Made by a program: the position numbers and the translations under genes. Shown here piece after piece: positions 44,701-56,175 of a DNA stretch of 64,000 bases. The notes beneath the pieces were generated by a model, which saw nothing but the letters and a program-made list of their open reading frames with translations, did no database searches and was not told the origin of the DNA. Every line of letters starts with the position of its first letter. Position 1 is the first letter of the stretch. The stretch comes from Alviniconcha marisindica (Eukaryota > Mollusca > Gastropoda > Provannidae), in the NCBI GenBank assembly GCA_018857735.1, contig JABMCL010003271.1, positions 1,332,501 through 1,396,500 of the forward strand, given 5' to 3'.

Positions 44701-45150
44701 TGGGAGCGCTACTTCACAGTGCAGCTTCCACTTGACCTAATTGGATACAACATCTGCATGCTTGTTGTACTGGAGTGGATCAAATAGTACAGTGAATGTT
44801 TTAATTTACAGGCTGTCGAAGGACACATCAGTATGCGTGTTATACTGGAGTGGATCAAATGGTACAGTGAATGTTTTAATTTTAATTTTAATAAATAATG
44901 TTTTAATTTACAGGATGCCACAGGTGGGACCGCCACCAATGTTCCACCTGTGGCAAATCCTATGGAAAGGAGGGGTGGCTGCACCGCCACTACAAATCAT
45001 GCAGCAATCATGACCCAGGTCAGTCCCATTTGGATGAACATTCAGTGACCTTGACATTGAACCTTCTACAGTTGCTGTTCCATGCTCTGTGTGTGTGTAA
45101 AGTAGGACTTGCTGTTTGGCTTTTCTGTGTTTGAATTGCTTGTAATCGTT
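44701..45150 (+). repeat. Arm Z of inverted duplication (zinc-finger exon region)
   Basis: Reverse complement of 57335-57922, but lacking one ~150-bp zinc-finger exon unit present there. Contains two ~75-bp copies of an exon-remnant/intron module ending GAATGTTTTAATTTACAG. Confidence 0.85.
44914..45018 (+). CDS. Zinc-finger gene exon E4 (C2HC zinc finger)
   Basis: 105-bp exon between GTTTTAATTTACAG and GTCAGT, symmetric phase 1, 34 full codons. It reads CHRWDRHQCSTCGKSYGKEG, then WLHRHYKSCSNHDP. The core fits C-x2-C-x12-H-x3-C, with the aromatic (Y) and Leu at the hydrophobic positions of a classical C2H2 finger and Cys as fourth ligand. Such fingers usually bind DNA or protein in the nucleus. 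It joins E3 with an Arg codon and E5 with an Ala codon. The inverted copy at 57476-57580 has Tyr in place of the last Cys, so this copy is the better preserved one. Confidence 0.85.
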
Positions 45151-45205
45151 GTTGTCCATTTCTGCTTGTGGTGTCTCAGCTTGGTGATGATAATGAAGTA
45201 GAGCT

Positions 45206-45312
45206 TCATGTCCTCGGATGTCTGTTGACATATTAGGGACAAATTGTGACCAACGCCTAAGCACGGTTCAATATTGCTTTACATCCACGGAAACCATAAG
45301 GCTCGTTAGGAC
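45206..45312 (-). mobile_element. SINE copy, minus strand
   Basis: Same structure as 27940-28050: GTCCTCGGATGTC.GTTGACA, TATTAGGGACAA, then the SINE tail inverse TTTACATCCACGGAAACCAT. Confidence 0.65.
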
Positions 45313-45799
45313 TCAGCTTGGGTGTTAAATTTGCTTTTTATGCTGTGCGCCAAAATTTTATGTGTATGCAAGTCTTGTTTCACGTTTGTGTAGGGATTGG
45401 TTTTGTGGATTGTCTTGAAAAATAACATGTGTATGAGAAGAGTTTTGAAATGTGCATTTGCATATGACCAAGTTTGATTGTCCTGAGGTTACCATGTGTA
45501 GTTGACAGGACATTAAAATCAATTACTAACAGTGACTGGAATAATCTTTCTGTTGTCCAAGTGACACCCTAGTTAAGAAGGGAGGCAACTCATTTGAATC
45601 CAGCCTAGTTTAGTTTTGTAGTGACTGGTAGTGGGACATCTGATACACAGTCTCTGTTGTCCTATCATTTGCAGTTTATTTTCCATCTGTATTCAAACAT
45701 AATATATTTTATTTTATTATGGAGGCAAAATATGCTTTTTATTTTGTTCTTTTTTAACTTTTAACAGAACTGTGAGATATTGCTGAAGCAGATGTGCCG

Positions 45800-46560
45800 A
45801 CTAACTGTGTCAGTTTTGATTGACAAATTACATCAAATCTGATTCGTTTTTTGTGATTGTGTACATTGTAGTCTGTGTGTAGCTAATTTGAAGGTCATTA
45901 TATTGGACTACTACTGTTTTGGGTGTAGATGATGAAGCAAAACAATTCAGACAGAAGATATGGATTAATTTTTTTAATTGTGTGTGACAGCATTTATTAC
46001 TTACTATTATACTAACCCATTTTTTCTCGAGTGGTGTGTGCTGAAGTAGATGTGTGACTGACTGTGTCAGTTTTTATTGACAGATCGCATCAATTGTGGT
46101 TTGTGTTTTATTTTGGGTTTATGTACATTGTAGTATGTGTGTATAGCTAATTTGAAGGTCATTACATTGGATGACTACTGTTTTGGGGATGTAGATGATG
46201 AAGCAAAACCATTCAAACAGAAAATATCGATTTTGTTTTACTCTTTTAATTCTTGTATGCAATTGCATTTATTATTAAACCCTTTTTTTCTTCTTGTGGT
46301 GTTGCAGCCGAGATCCAGAGGAGGGAGGAGCAGAGAAGGGAGGAGCAGCGGAAACGCATGAGAGATGCGTATTTTCGTGGTAGGTAGACTGATTTGGAGA
46401 TGGTCATGTGCATTCCTTGCTTGTTGAGACGTAACATGGTTGTCATTTCCTCATTCTGCACTGCATTTAGCTTTAACAGATTTGTCTTTGCCATTGTTGC
46501 CTAGTCCATAGTCGGTGACACTGAGCACCATACTCTGCTGATACAGTAGGAAGAGGTGGC
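45800..46560 (+). repeat. Arm W of inverted duplication, internally duplicated
   Basis: Reverse complement of 53103-53880. Within the arm a ~245-bp segment is repeated twice (landmark GCTAATTTGAAGGTCATTA at about 45880 and 46146). The same internal duplication exists in the other arm, so it predates the inversion. Confidence 0.88.
46308..46379 (+). CDS. Zinc-finger gene exon E5 (Arg/Glu coiled coil)
   Basis: 72 bp between CTTGTGGTGTTGCAG and GTAGGT, symmetric phase 1. Frame EIQRREEQRREEQRKRMR then DAYFR, a charged amphipathic helix likely to be a coiled coil or basic region. The alternative phase 0 hits a stop. The inverted copy at 53303-53374 (KIQRRDKQRREEQRKCMR) keeps length, splice sites and open frame. 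Confidence 0.8.
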
Positions 46561-47514
46561 ATTGTTCGGTACCCACTGACGGGCCTTTCTTGCACTTTCA
46601 ATGCTGTTGTTTGCACATGTCGTCTGTAGGTCAGAATTCTGTCAAAGTTGATCCCAAGCTGTCTCGGGTGACTTGTTTGTTCCACTGCTGGCATCTCTTT
46701 GCCTGCTGCTTTGTTGTCAAGAAGTGCACCACAGTGTTGGTGCCTTGTCTGGATTGATGAGAGATCTAGTGTCATGGCACTAGTAGGATATACTATCTCG
46801 TTGTTACACTGCTTTGGCTGCCTCCTAATTGTCCATTGTTCTTCTTGTGTCTTGGTCTGACTTTTCTGTACGAATGCCTTGGAGTTCCCAGGAATGGTTC
46901 CACCACTGTGTTAGGTCTACTGTGGAAACTGTTCTGTAGGCCCTTGCAAATTACAGTCACCATTCCCCACCTTTCATCATGTTTCTCTCTAGAACTGCTA
47001 TTCTTTTGCTGCCGCTAGCACAGTTCAGGGACAGATCCTGAAATGTTTCCTTATAGAAGTTTGACTTCCATCATGTTGCATCTGAGGCCTCTGTGGTCCA
47101 ACTTTACCTTCCCACCCATATTTTTTCTTTTCTTTGTGTGCTTGGGGATTTCGATTTTGTTTGGAGCCTGGTGCATGATCCCCTTTGCACTGGCGAGATC
47201 GTGTTTTTGTGGAGAGCCATTGCATGTACTCTTTAACACCGAGGGTCCTAGTAGGTCACTGTGGGAGAGATAGGGCAGTGGATGTCCTTTCGGAGTCCAT
47301 CGTTCTGGTGCTGCCCTGTAGACTGCCAGCAGTTGTGACAGTTTATCCCAACAGCCATTTAGCCCCAAGGCATGTGGGTCCACCGTAGGCTTCAGGTTTT
47401 ATTACTGAGGTTGTCTCCTCTAGAGCCATTGGTATTTCACTAATGGCCTGCCTTTTTTCTTTTTTCTTCTCAAATTGGAGATTCTGCCTGGACATTCTGC
47501 TACTGGCCTTTATG

Positions 47515-47880
47515 CTAATAGCGTCCATGTGTTTTTGTGCTGTTGGTGCTGATAGCATCCATGTGTTTTTGTGCTGTTAATGTTGACAGTGGTCCAAGTG
47601 TTTTTGTGCTGTTGATGTTGACAGTGGTCCATGTGTTTTTGTGCTGTTGGTGCTGATAGGGTCCATGTGTTTTTCTGCTGTTGATGCTGATAAGGTCCAT
47701 GTGTTTTTCTGCTGTTGGTGCAGATAGTGGTCCATGTGTTTTTCTGCTGTTGATGCTGATGGTGGTCCATGTGTTTTTGTGCTGTTGGTGCTGATAGGGT
47801 CCATGTGTTTTTCTGCTGTTGGTGCCGATAGGGTCCGTGTTTTTTTCTGCTGTTGATGCTGATAGGGTCCATGTGCTTCA
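47515..47880 (+). repeat. 33-bp minisatellite, ~11 units
   Basis: Unit GTCCATGTGTTTTTGTGCTG plus TTGGTGCTGATAG, with G/C variation in TTTTT(G/C)TGCTG. The period is divisible by three, so minus-strand Gln/His/Thr repeat frames are open; not a gene. It lies in the intron between E5 and E6. Confidence 0.95.
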
Positions 47881-49189
47881 CGTAGGTCACGTGCAGTGTC
47901 ATTCTGAATCAGTAACTAAAAATATATTCCTCAATGTTTATTGGCAAATGCCTTTCATTTTATCCAATCACATGAGCTATAAGTGAATGTGGATGTTGTG
48001 CATTTATCACAATAGCACTAAAGGAAGGGCTAAACTGTATGCCAAACCAAAGTCAACAGCAGTCTGAAAATTCAGCCAATGCAGTTAACTCGTCCACAAG
48101 CAGTGAACCTGAATCCAGGTGACCTACAGCAAAAAATGAAGAACAGCCAAACAAATGCCATGTTTGCACAGAAGTGATCCAGTCATGCTCCAGCAGTTAA
48201 GCTTATGAAAAACAAATTTGTACTTGGTTCAGTGAACTTTAAGCATTCATACATACACTTTGCGTATGTGGCTTTGCATGAAGTGATATGGGGCATGGTT
48301 GTATGGTGTACACAGAACTTGCACCGAGATGGCAGCAGTTTCATGTGGAACCAGCTATGCCAGAGCTGTAAAGTACATCACTTTGGTGGATAATAATACA
48401 AAAACGCTATAAAAAGCTAGTCACTCATGTAGAATCACATGTGAGTGCTTGAGAATGGAGAATAGCGCTATATAAAAGCAATCATCATCATCAGTGCCCC
48501 CGAGACATGGAACAAAAAGCAGTGACCACCAGGCTGCTGTACTGGCAAAGCAGCGCTGAGTTGAAAGTCTGGAGAAAGTCGACATTTCTGTAACAGCACT
48601 TTTTTCCCAGCTTGGAACAGCCTTTGTGTTTACCTGCACACGATCTCTCTGATTCCAGATTTGATGCTGTCATTCATGTTTAAGTACTCGCACACAAAAA
48701 TGGGAGCCCTGACACACAGAGTTCTGAATAAAAAAACATCAAAATCAAAATTGACAGCAAAAACAAAGAATACCCTATAGAATCTTTTGAAGGAGGTGAA
48801 AATACCCTTTTAAATTGTAAGACGGGGGGTGAGTCTGTCCCCTGGTGTTCGCGACCTTGCTGCCAACCAAGCCAAGGTGTGATGTTGAACCTACAGGCAT
48901 GATCTCAGTCTTCTCAATGTTATGCTTGAGCTTATTACTGTTCATCTAGGAGAGCAGATCATCAAGGCACAGTGGCCAGTTTGGACAGTAAGAAACTGAT
49001 GGGAGAAGCACTGTTGGACCTACATATCACAGAGAATTTGCTCTCTTTTAAAATGATAGGGTCCATTTGTTGTGCTGTTGCAGATAAGACTGCCAGCTGT
49101 AGACTACTATGTAACAAGTGACTGCCTCAACATAAATATACAGAACTTCTTTTCCTTTGTACTGATGTGTTGATCCTTCTGTGTTTCAG

Positions 49190-49527
49190 CACTGGTAGCA
49201 GAATATGAGCGGAAGGAGGCGGCAAAGGCGAGGAGGAGGCGTCAGAGAGGGTATGTCAATCTTCACTGTGAGTGTCCTGGTCTTTTTTGTGTGCCCTGTC
49301 CTGCTTGTGTTGAGTTTTGGTCTCATCCCTACTTTCGCCCAAATAGATGCTCTGATTATTCTTATGCTTATATAGAGTCTCTTTTAGCTAGGCCCATGGC
49401 CCCTCCCCCACCACCACAGCCTGCGCCTCAGCCAGCTGTGGTTGCCCCTCCTCGGCCCCTCCCCCGTAGGTCTGGCAGGGTTCGGCGTGAACCCTGCCGC
49501 TACCAGTCTGTCGATTTTAGGGCATGA
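49190..49527 (+). CDS. Zinc-finger gene last exon E6 (Cys-rich, Pro-rich C terminus)
   Basis: The acceptor TTCTGTGTTTCAG is followed in phase 1 by LVAEYERKEAAKARRRRQRG, continuing the E5 helix, then HCECPGLFCVPCPAC (five closely spaced Cys, possible metal site). After a Tyr-rich stretch come APPPPPQPAPQPAVVAP and PRRSGRVRREPCRYQSVDF, with a stop at 49525-49527. 112 codons in all. E5 plus E6 makes an Ala codon. An internal GTATGT at 49251 could be a donor, but reading through gives a long coding-like frame, so a terminal exon is preferred. The RRSGRVR end resembles basic tails of retroelement polyproteins, possibly by chance. Confidence 0.7.
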
Positions 49528-52500
49528 GTATTTTGTTCTATTTTCATTTCACTGCTTTTAGCTGACAGGCTGGTAGTTGTTTTTTTTAAGGTGTGTTTTG
49601 CATTTATCTTTTTATGTCTTTTCTCTTAAGAGTGTAAGAATGGTGAAGTTAATATGTTGTATGTCTTTCTGTGTTGCGTGTATGAATGAGTGTGAGAATG
49701 GGATTTCTTTAGTTAGGTGAACTGAACACAAGCAGGAGGGCACTTAATTTAAAAATAAAATAAAAAAAATATTCACCTTTGTCAGAATTACATATATCAC
49801 ATATCAAAAGTTTTAAATATTTTTTCTCTATTCCTCAACAGTGAACACACACACATGTTTTCATACCTCTATATTTCTCTGTGTGTGTGTGTTTAAATTG
49901 TATATTTTTACATCCTTTTTTGTCATTTGCAGTCAAGTGTGCATTATTATTTGGATTTGCCATGAAAACCACTCAGTAGTTCACGTGACTGATTGGATTG
50001 ATTTTGATGTTTAGTGCCTGTCCCGTGATTGATAGAACTGATTTTTGATGTTTAATGCCCAGTGGACTGCAGAGTCACCTGAGGGTGAAACGCTGAATGA
50101 ATCACAGTCACCTGTAGTAGGAAAATATTTTGGTCAGGAAAAGGTGGTGGAAAGGGACGCTTGTTATCTGATATTGTCTCTTAAAGTTGTGTACAGATGT
50201 ATGTGGTTATTCATGGTAAATCCAAATATTTATGTGTGCTTGGCCACCAGACCAGGACAGTCACAGTAATGGGTATAGGGTAGGTATTTTTTCACTTGGG
50301 GTTGGGTGGGAGGGTAGCTGTAGTTAGGGAAAATCACGTAAGTCTGTGTAATGAGTATCAGTCAACAAATTGGTTTCTGCTGGCCTAGAAAAGTATAATA
50401 TATTATTTAAATTTGCTCTTTTCCAGGTTTCAAACAGAATAGCATTGAGTAATTGATGCTTGTCTTTTGACATACTAGGGGGGTTCTTTGTGTGTGTTCT
50501 TTTTAATGTTTGTTTTTTTTAATTTATTTTTATTTCTATTTTTGTTTATATTCTCTTTCTCTGCTGTTTTTTTCTGCTCCACACAGACGGGCTTTTTTGT
50601 TTTGTTTACACCCCATCCCTGTCCTGATACTACATAATTTGGTCTAAATTTGACTTTTAAGGTACATGTAAGTAGTGACCATCCCCAGGTGGTATTTTGT
50701 TATTAAAATACACACATGAAGATTTCCTGTATCTTTCATTTTGCATTAATGAACTGCAGTTGAGTAATTCACAGACTATGCCTGTATTTACCTTCACATG
50801 TGGGCTGAAATCTTTAGTTGTCAGTGTAGTGTTGGTACACATGCATACTCTAACATGTTTTTGAGAGAGAGGGACATAGTGGTAGTAGGGTTTGGGGTTA
50901 GTTTTTGTTCAAAAAAATGTTTGCAGTGTTTCATATAATATTCATTGTAATATATGGCTTTAGAAAAAGTACAGATTTTTGGTGGGGGTGGGGGGTGTAA
51001 CGTTTATGAGACATAAACAAAGGCAGCAATGTTAATGAGTAGAATACTTGATTTATTCATGTTCTGTCAGCTCTGATATGAGTTCAACTGTGTACCAAAA
51101 GGGGAACTACTCTTGAATAAATGTTTACCAAAACTACACATTGATATTGTCGTACATAGCCTGTACCTGACCCTAGTATTTGTTTTAATATAGTTCAGTG
51201 ATAGTTCATTGCTTGCAATCTCAGTAATGACATACTGCCTAAGGTTTAAATTGTACAGAACTAGAGTAAAAGAAATATCAAAAGTTGTGGCAATGAATAA
51301 AAACACAAGCAATTTGAGAATTCAGCTGAGTTTGGTGTTCAGTATCCACACATTTGAGGCTGCACATGACCTCTTGACCCTAACACACAATTAAATGTGA
51401 CCTAAAATGTGACTAGAAATTTGTGTGATATACATTCCTTCCGAACTTGAATGAGAATTTCACCAAACTAAAGTGGGCAATTCATTCATTTTGCAAAAAG
51501 TTGGGTAGTTTTAACAACAATAACAAAAAGATATTATTTTTTTCTTCTTCAGAAGACAGGATCTTATTTAGGAAGAATAATTTCCAAGTTATTAAACTAG
51601 ATTACATGTATCAGTTGTATTGAACTGTTTGATTAGTCAACATGTGCACTGGATTCTTTTCCTTTCCTTTCTCAAACTCAAAGGGAAAATGTTTTTCAGT
51701 CTCTAGTGGTATGGTCAGTAAAACGTTCTTTGCCATACTGAAACTGATGAAAGACAACTCTGAAGGTAAATGTTTGTTACCTGAATTCATAAGTTGCAAA
51801 GTTGGTCAGTGTGTTGCCAGAATGTGCCCATTGCTCCAATACTACAACAGATTCATAATTAGAACATAATTTTTATAGTGGTGCCAGCAAGTTTGAAAGA
51901 TTGATTTATAGGTAATAATATTTTGAGGTTTTGTTTATTTTCTGTGTCAAACAACAGAGAACATTTGTTCTGCTCATACTAGGGGAAGGGGAGGGGGGGG
52001 ATACACTTTTAGGATGACATTTTTAGAGAATTGTTCGAATACGCCATACATCCTTAGGTTTATGCTGTTGACTGGATGTTGTATTGTAAGTGCAAGAACT
52101 AACTGGCTGTGCTAAGCTTGGAGAAGGAGCAGAATATAGCCTTGCATGCTTCACCTGCTGCCAATATTACCATAAACACTGCCTTCCTCGGTCGTAACCA
52201 TCCCCATCTACCCACCCCCTCCAAACTTTGTTTCCTGTGTAAAGTGGTGTGTGTCATGTCAAAACAGAGATTTCTTTGGCAGTTTGATTTATGTTCCGCC
52301 CAAATATCAGCTTCACACGTGACAGTGATAAATACCAAATAACCTGTTTTATTTTTAGGTATTTTCTGGTATTGTGAACCTATGCTGTCCCATTTAACTT
52401 TGTCTTGAAACTGGATATGTCATTTTTGAGTGTAGTGGTTCCCAGAACTGTCAGGGGTTCTCCAGTCTCTTTAAAGCCTGAAAAACAACCAGAATATGGC

Positions 52501-53102
52501 ATGGTGGCAACTGCTGGAACTTCCGATACCGTTTTATGCTTTCCCTAGCCTTGCTATAACTCTCATTCTGAAATGGGCGTTAAAACCAGTTATCTTTTAT
52601 CTGCCTTATTAGTTCCTTCATCTTTTGACTATTCTTTTCACAAACCTTTCCCACTGTATAACCCGGTGTGGTTGATGGGATGTTAAAATCCAAGAACCAT
52701 AAAGTTTATTATCCCAAAGAGGTATTGATGAATTCTCTGCTTTGCAGTTTGCCCTGATATGACTTTTGTGGTTGACTGGGTGTAGAATATTAAGTAAGTG
52801 ACAAGCCAAATGTAGTTGTATGATAATACCCATCTTGTCTTAGTCAGTGGGCTAGCTGTATCCGCATATTAAGAGTTTCAAGGGTCCATGTATCCTCACT
52901 TGCCCATTTGGAAGGGTGTGGCCTCCAGCATAATTCAGGGGCACTTTAGCTGACATTGTTTATGTGTCTGAATATCACATTTTGTAGAGTGTGAGGATTT
53001 GACATTGCTGGTTACTACTACTACTATTAAATTAAAAAAAAAAAATGCTTGGTTGCATCATGGTGGAGGTTCTGATTTTGGAAGCTTCCTGCCAATTTCC
53101 TG
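49528..53102. other. 3' flank of the zinc-finger gene, non-coding
   Basis: AT-rich; probably 3' UTR at the start. No supported exon or repeat array. A short near-duplicate (TTGATTTTGATGTTTAGTGCC / TTGATGTTTAATGCC) lies near 50000-50060. Short frames overlap on both strands. Confidence 0.4.
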
Positions 53103-53880
53103 TAAGGGTATTGAACAGTGCCACCTCTTCCTACTGTATCAGAGTATGGTGTTCAGTGTCATCGACAATGGACTAGGCCTCTCAACAATGGCAAAGACAA
53201 ATCTGTTAAAGCTAAATGCAGTGTAGAATGAGGAAATGAGAACCATGTTAAGTCTCAACAAGCAAGGAATGCATGTGACCATCTCCAAATCAGTCTACCT
53301 ACCATGAAAATACGCCTCTCTCATGCATTTCCGCTGCTCCTCCCTTCTCTGTTTGTCCCTCCTTTGGATCTTGGCTGCAACACCACAAGAAGAAAAAAGG
53401 GTTTAATAACTTATAAATGCAATCACATACAAGAATTAAAGCAAAATCAATATCTTCTGTTTGAACGGTTTTGCTTCATCATCTACATCCCCAAAACAGT
53501 AGTCATCCAATATAATGACCTTCAAATTAGCTATACACACATACTACAATGTACATAAACCCAAAATAAAACAAACCAGAATTGATGCGATCTGTCAGTC
53601 AAAACTGACTCAGTCAGCACATCTACTTCAGCACACATCACTCGAGAAAAAATGGGTTAGTATAATAGTAAGTAATAAATGCTGTCACTTACAATAGTTG
53701 TTTTAAATCCATATCTTCTGTTTGAATTGTTTTGCTTCATCATCTACACCCAAAACAGTAGTAGTCCAATATAATGACCTTCAAATTAGCTACACACAGA
53801 GACTACAACGTACACAATCATAAAATAAAACACAAATCAGATTTGATGTAATTTGTCAATCAAAACTGACAGTTAGTCCG
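53103..53880 (-). repeat. Arm W' of inverted duplication
   Basis: Inverse of 45800-46560, including the internal duplication. Homology stops abruptly near 53103, so the last exon of the plus-strand gene is not represented. Confidence 0.88.
53303..53374 (-). pseudogene. Inverted-copy exon E5'
   Basis: 72 bp with intact AG and GTAGGT sites, phase 1. It reads KIQRRDKQRREEQRKCMR then EAYFH. Compared with E5 several charged residues change (E to K, E to D, E to K, R to C), more than in E2'. No E6 counterpart follows within the window. Either a partial gene copy or part of a rearranged paralogue. Confidence 0.65.
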
Positions 53881-53904
53881 CACATCTGCTTCAGCATATA
53901 TTGA

Positions 53905-54770
53905 CCGAGTTGACTGTGCGGCTACTGCCGAAAGATTTGGCCAGTCATGCTCAGACAATAAAATAAACGTACATTCATTTTGTCGCTCTAAACTAAGCAT
54001 TCTCAATGTGCTCAACAAAGCTAATAATTTAAGCGCTTTCAAAAACTGCAACATAAAAAAATGGCGTTGGAAAAAATGCTGAGTTTACTACGGGACACTT
54101 GACAGTTATTGGCACTATCAATCTGACGTAATTAGACTGAGGTGACATATATAGACAGTTTGACAGACCAATCTGTGACCACTCGAGTGAAGGATCAATT
54201 TTACTCACCTTGACGGAACATCACTGAAGTTGATAAACTCGGAAGTGACAGCAAAATTTGAACTCACCGTGTTTCGACACAAATCCTATTTGCATACAGG
54301 TCTGTTTCCATTTGAAAAGGGGGGGTGATTGCTCATGTAGTTCATGCTTTCTAGGCACTTTTCCGCACAAAACCCAAACGTTTTGTCGCTCTAAACTAAG
54401 AATTCTCAATGTGCTCAACAAAGCTAATAATTTAAGCGCTTTCAAAACTGCAACATAAAAAACTGAAATGGCGTTGGGAAAAAATGCTGAGTTTACTACG
54501 GGACACTTGACAATTATTGGCACTATCAATCTAACGTAATTAGACTGAGGTGACATATATAGACAATTTGAAAGACCAATCTGTGACCACTCAAGTGAAT
54601 GATCAATTTTACTCACCTTGACGGAACATCTTTTCCCAGCCGGTTCTGATAAACGCACTGAGAAGTGACAGCAAAATTTGAACTCACCGTCTTTCGACAC
54701 AAATCTCATTTGCATACGGGTCTGTTTCCATTTGAAAGGGGGGTGATTGGTCATGTAGTTCTACTGGGAA
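53905..54770 (-). repeat. Two tandem partial X repeats
   Basis: 53905-54385 and 54386-54770 each hold the same part of X (AGTCTAATTACGT.AGATTG, GTGTCCCGTAGTAAACTCAG, CGCTTAAATTATTAGCTTTG). The junction CCAAACG|TTTTGTCGC differs from every other X copy. Confidence 0.85.
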
Positions 54771-55308
54771 AGTAGAAATCAGAAGGAAGAAATTTCCCGG
54801 TTGTGTGAAAAGTATGCAAGGCATATTCTGACCTACTCTGGGCTTTACAGGGAGAATAATTGTCAACTCTGGGTTCTCAGCACATGGGACATTATTACGG
54901 AGAGAAAGAAGAAAGAAGAGTGACCATTTTGCACACAAAAGACACTGACTGTTCAGAATACCAACAGCACATTTGGAGGTAGACAGGTCTAGCACTCCGA
55001 ACAGTTGAGTGATGTCCGAACCCAGAAGAACCATGTGGTAAAGGGGCAGCGGGTATGCATGTGCAAAGCAATTGCTCATGCTGTTGCATGTTAGGCTTCC
55101 TTCATCCTTTAAAGCTGACCAGGGATTCCCTAAAAGCTGTGGTAGGGAGTCCTACTGATAGTGATACCCTTCAAATACTCACCAATGGGAGTCAGCCAGG
55201 CAACACTCAATGATCACAAACCCCATGAGAACATTTAACAGGACAATGAATCACCAACAGTACATTCACAAAGTGGAAACAGGCAGAGGCACTCTAAAGG
55301 GGACCTAC

Positions 55309-55356
55309 CTTCAGACGGGGTGGCTGCACTGCCCTCCTCCATCTTGATTCGTTTGA
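55309..55356 (-). pseudogene. Inverted-copy exon E2'
   Basis: 48 bp, phase 1, splice sites intact. It reads KRIKMEEGSAATPSE, with two substitutions (I to M, G to S) against E2 and the K-x-E core kept. Lies upstream of E5' and downstream of E1' on the minus strand, as in the plus gene. Confidence 0.65.
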
Positions 55357-55834
55357 CTGGAAGAAGAAAACGGGTGTTTAATGATCTGATTCAGAATGGT
55401 AAAACTAGCAGTACTGAGCATGGCAGTGTGTATGAAATGTCTTAATTTCATCATCCAATTAACAAACTGAATGGAATAACAGAATCTGTATCAAGGCTGC
55501 TGTTCTATGAAGATTCTCAACTACTCATTACATATGCTGATTAGGCTCGTTAGAACATGCACACACACATCCACAGATTATGCAAATATTATTTAGCACA
55601 TGTATAGCTTAGGCCCGCAAACATTTACAACCAACCAGTGAAGCTGGTACATGTTACTCCTATCAATGAAACATCTTTTTTTTAAACTGTGGTCTTTCTT
55701 TCTTTGTTCTTTTCTATAAAAAAAAAAAATCCATTTCACATTTGACCTTTTCAGTTTTAGGAAAGTTAAGATGGTGACAACATTGCTCTTATTTCTTTTT
55801 CAACGATATAAAAGTTTCTGCAACTGGGACCTAC

Positions 55835-55876
55835 CGCTCTCTCCTCCTCCCTCCTCTTCTCTGCATCTCTTTCTTG
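55835..55876 (-). pseudogene. Inverted-copy exon E1'
   Basis: 42 bp with TTCTTGTTGCAG and GTAGGT intact; one synonymous change against E1 in phase 1. On the minus strand it follows the zinc-finger exons (57734-57476), the reverse of the order in the plus gene. Confidence 0.65.
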
Positions 55877-56175
55877 CTGCAACAAGAACAAACATGTCCT
55901 TAATGATCAAAACAAGATTGTTAAAGTACTGAGCAAAGAAGTTTGTGCAACATGTTGGCTAATTTCAGCACCAAAGTTCCAATTTGAATAAACTGATAAG
56001 CTTTCAAGACTGTCAAAGCAAGCATGCTTCACATGGAGCTGATTCAACTACTCACCTATGCCCATTCAGCTCATAAATAAGTACCCACGCTGACAAAGTA
56101 CACACACACATATGTGTGGGCACAAATGCATGAAAATATCAGGCTTGCAAGACCTGTGGAAGTTAAAAATTCTCT

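Larger units (their letters stand above)
54778..56175 (-). repeat. Arm Y' of inverted duplication
   Basis: Inverse of 36835-38260, carrying E1' and E2' with flanking introns. Bounded on both sides by X repeats, which are absent at the borders of arm Y. Confidence 0.9.

Noticed and set aside
44741..45013. 90-residue frame across the zinc-finger exon in another frame
   Set aside because: It reads through the acceptor and intron in the wrong phase; the phase-1 reading gives the zinc finger.
47510..47902. Minus-strand Gln/His/Thr repeat protein
   Set aside because: Product of the 33-bp minisatellite; no splice or start context.
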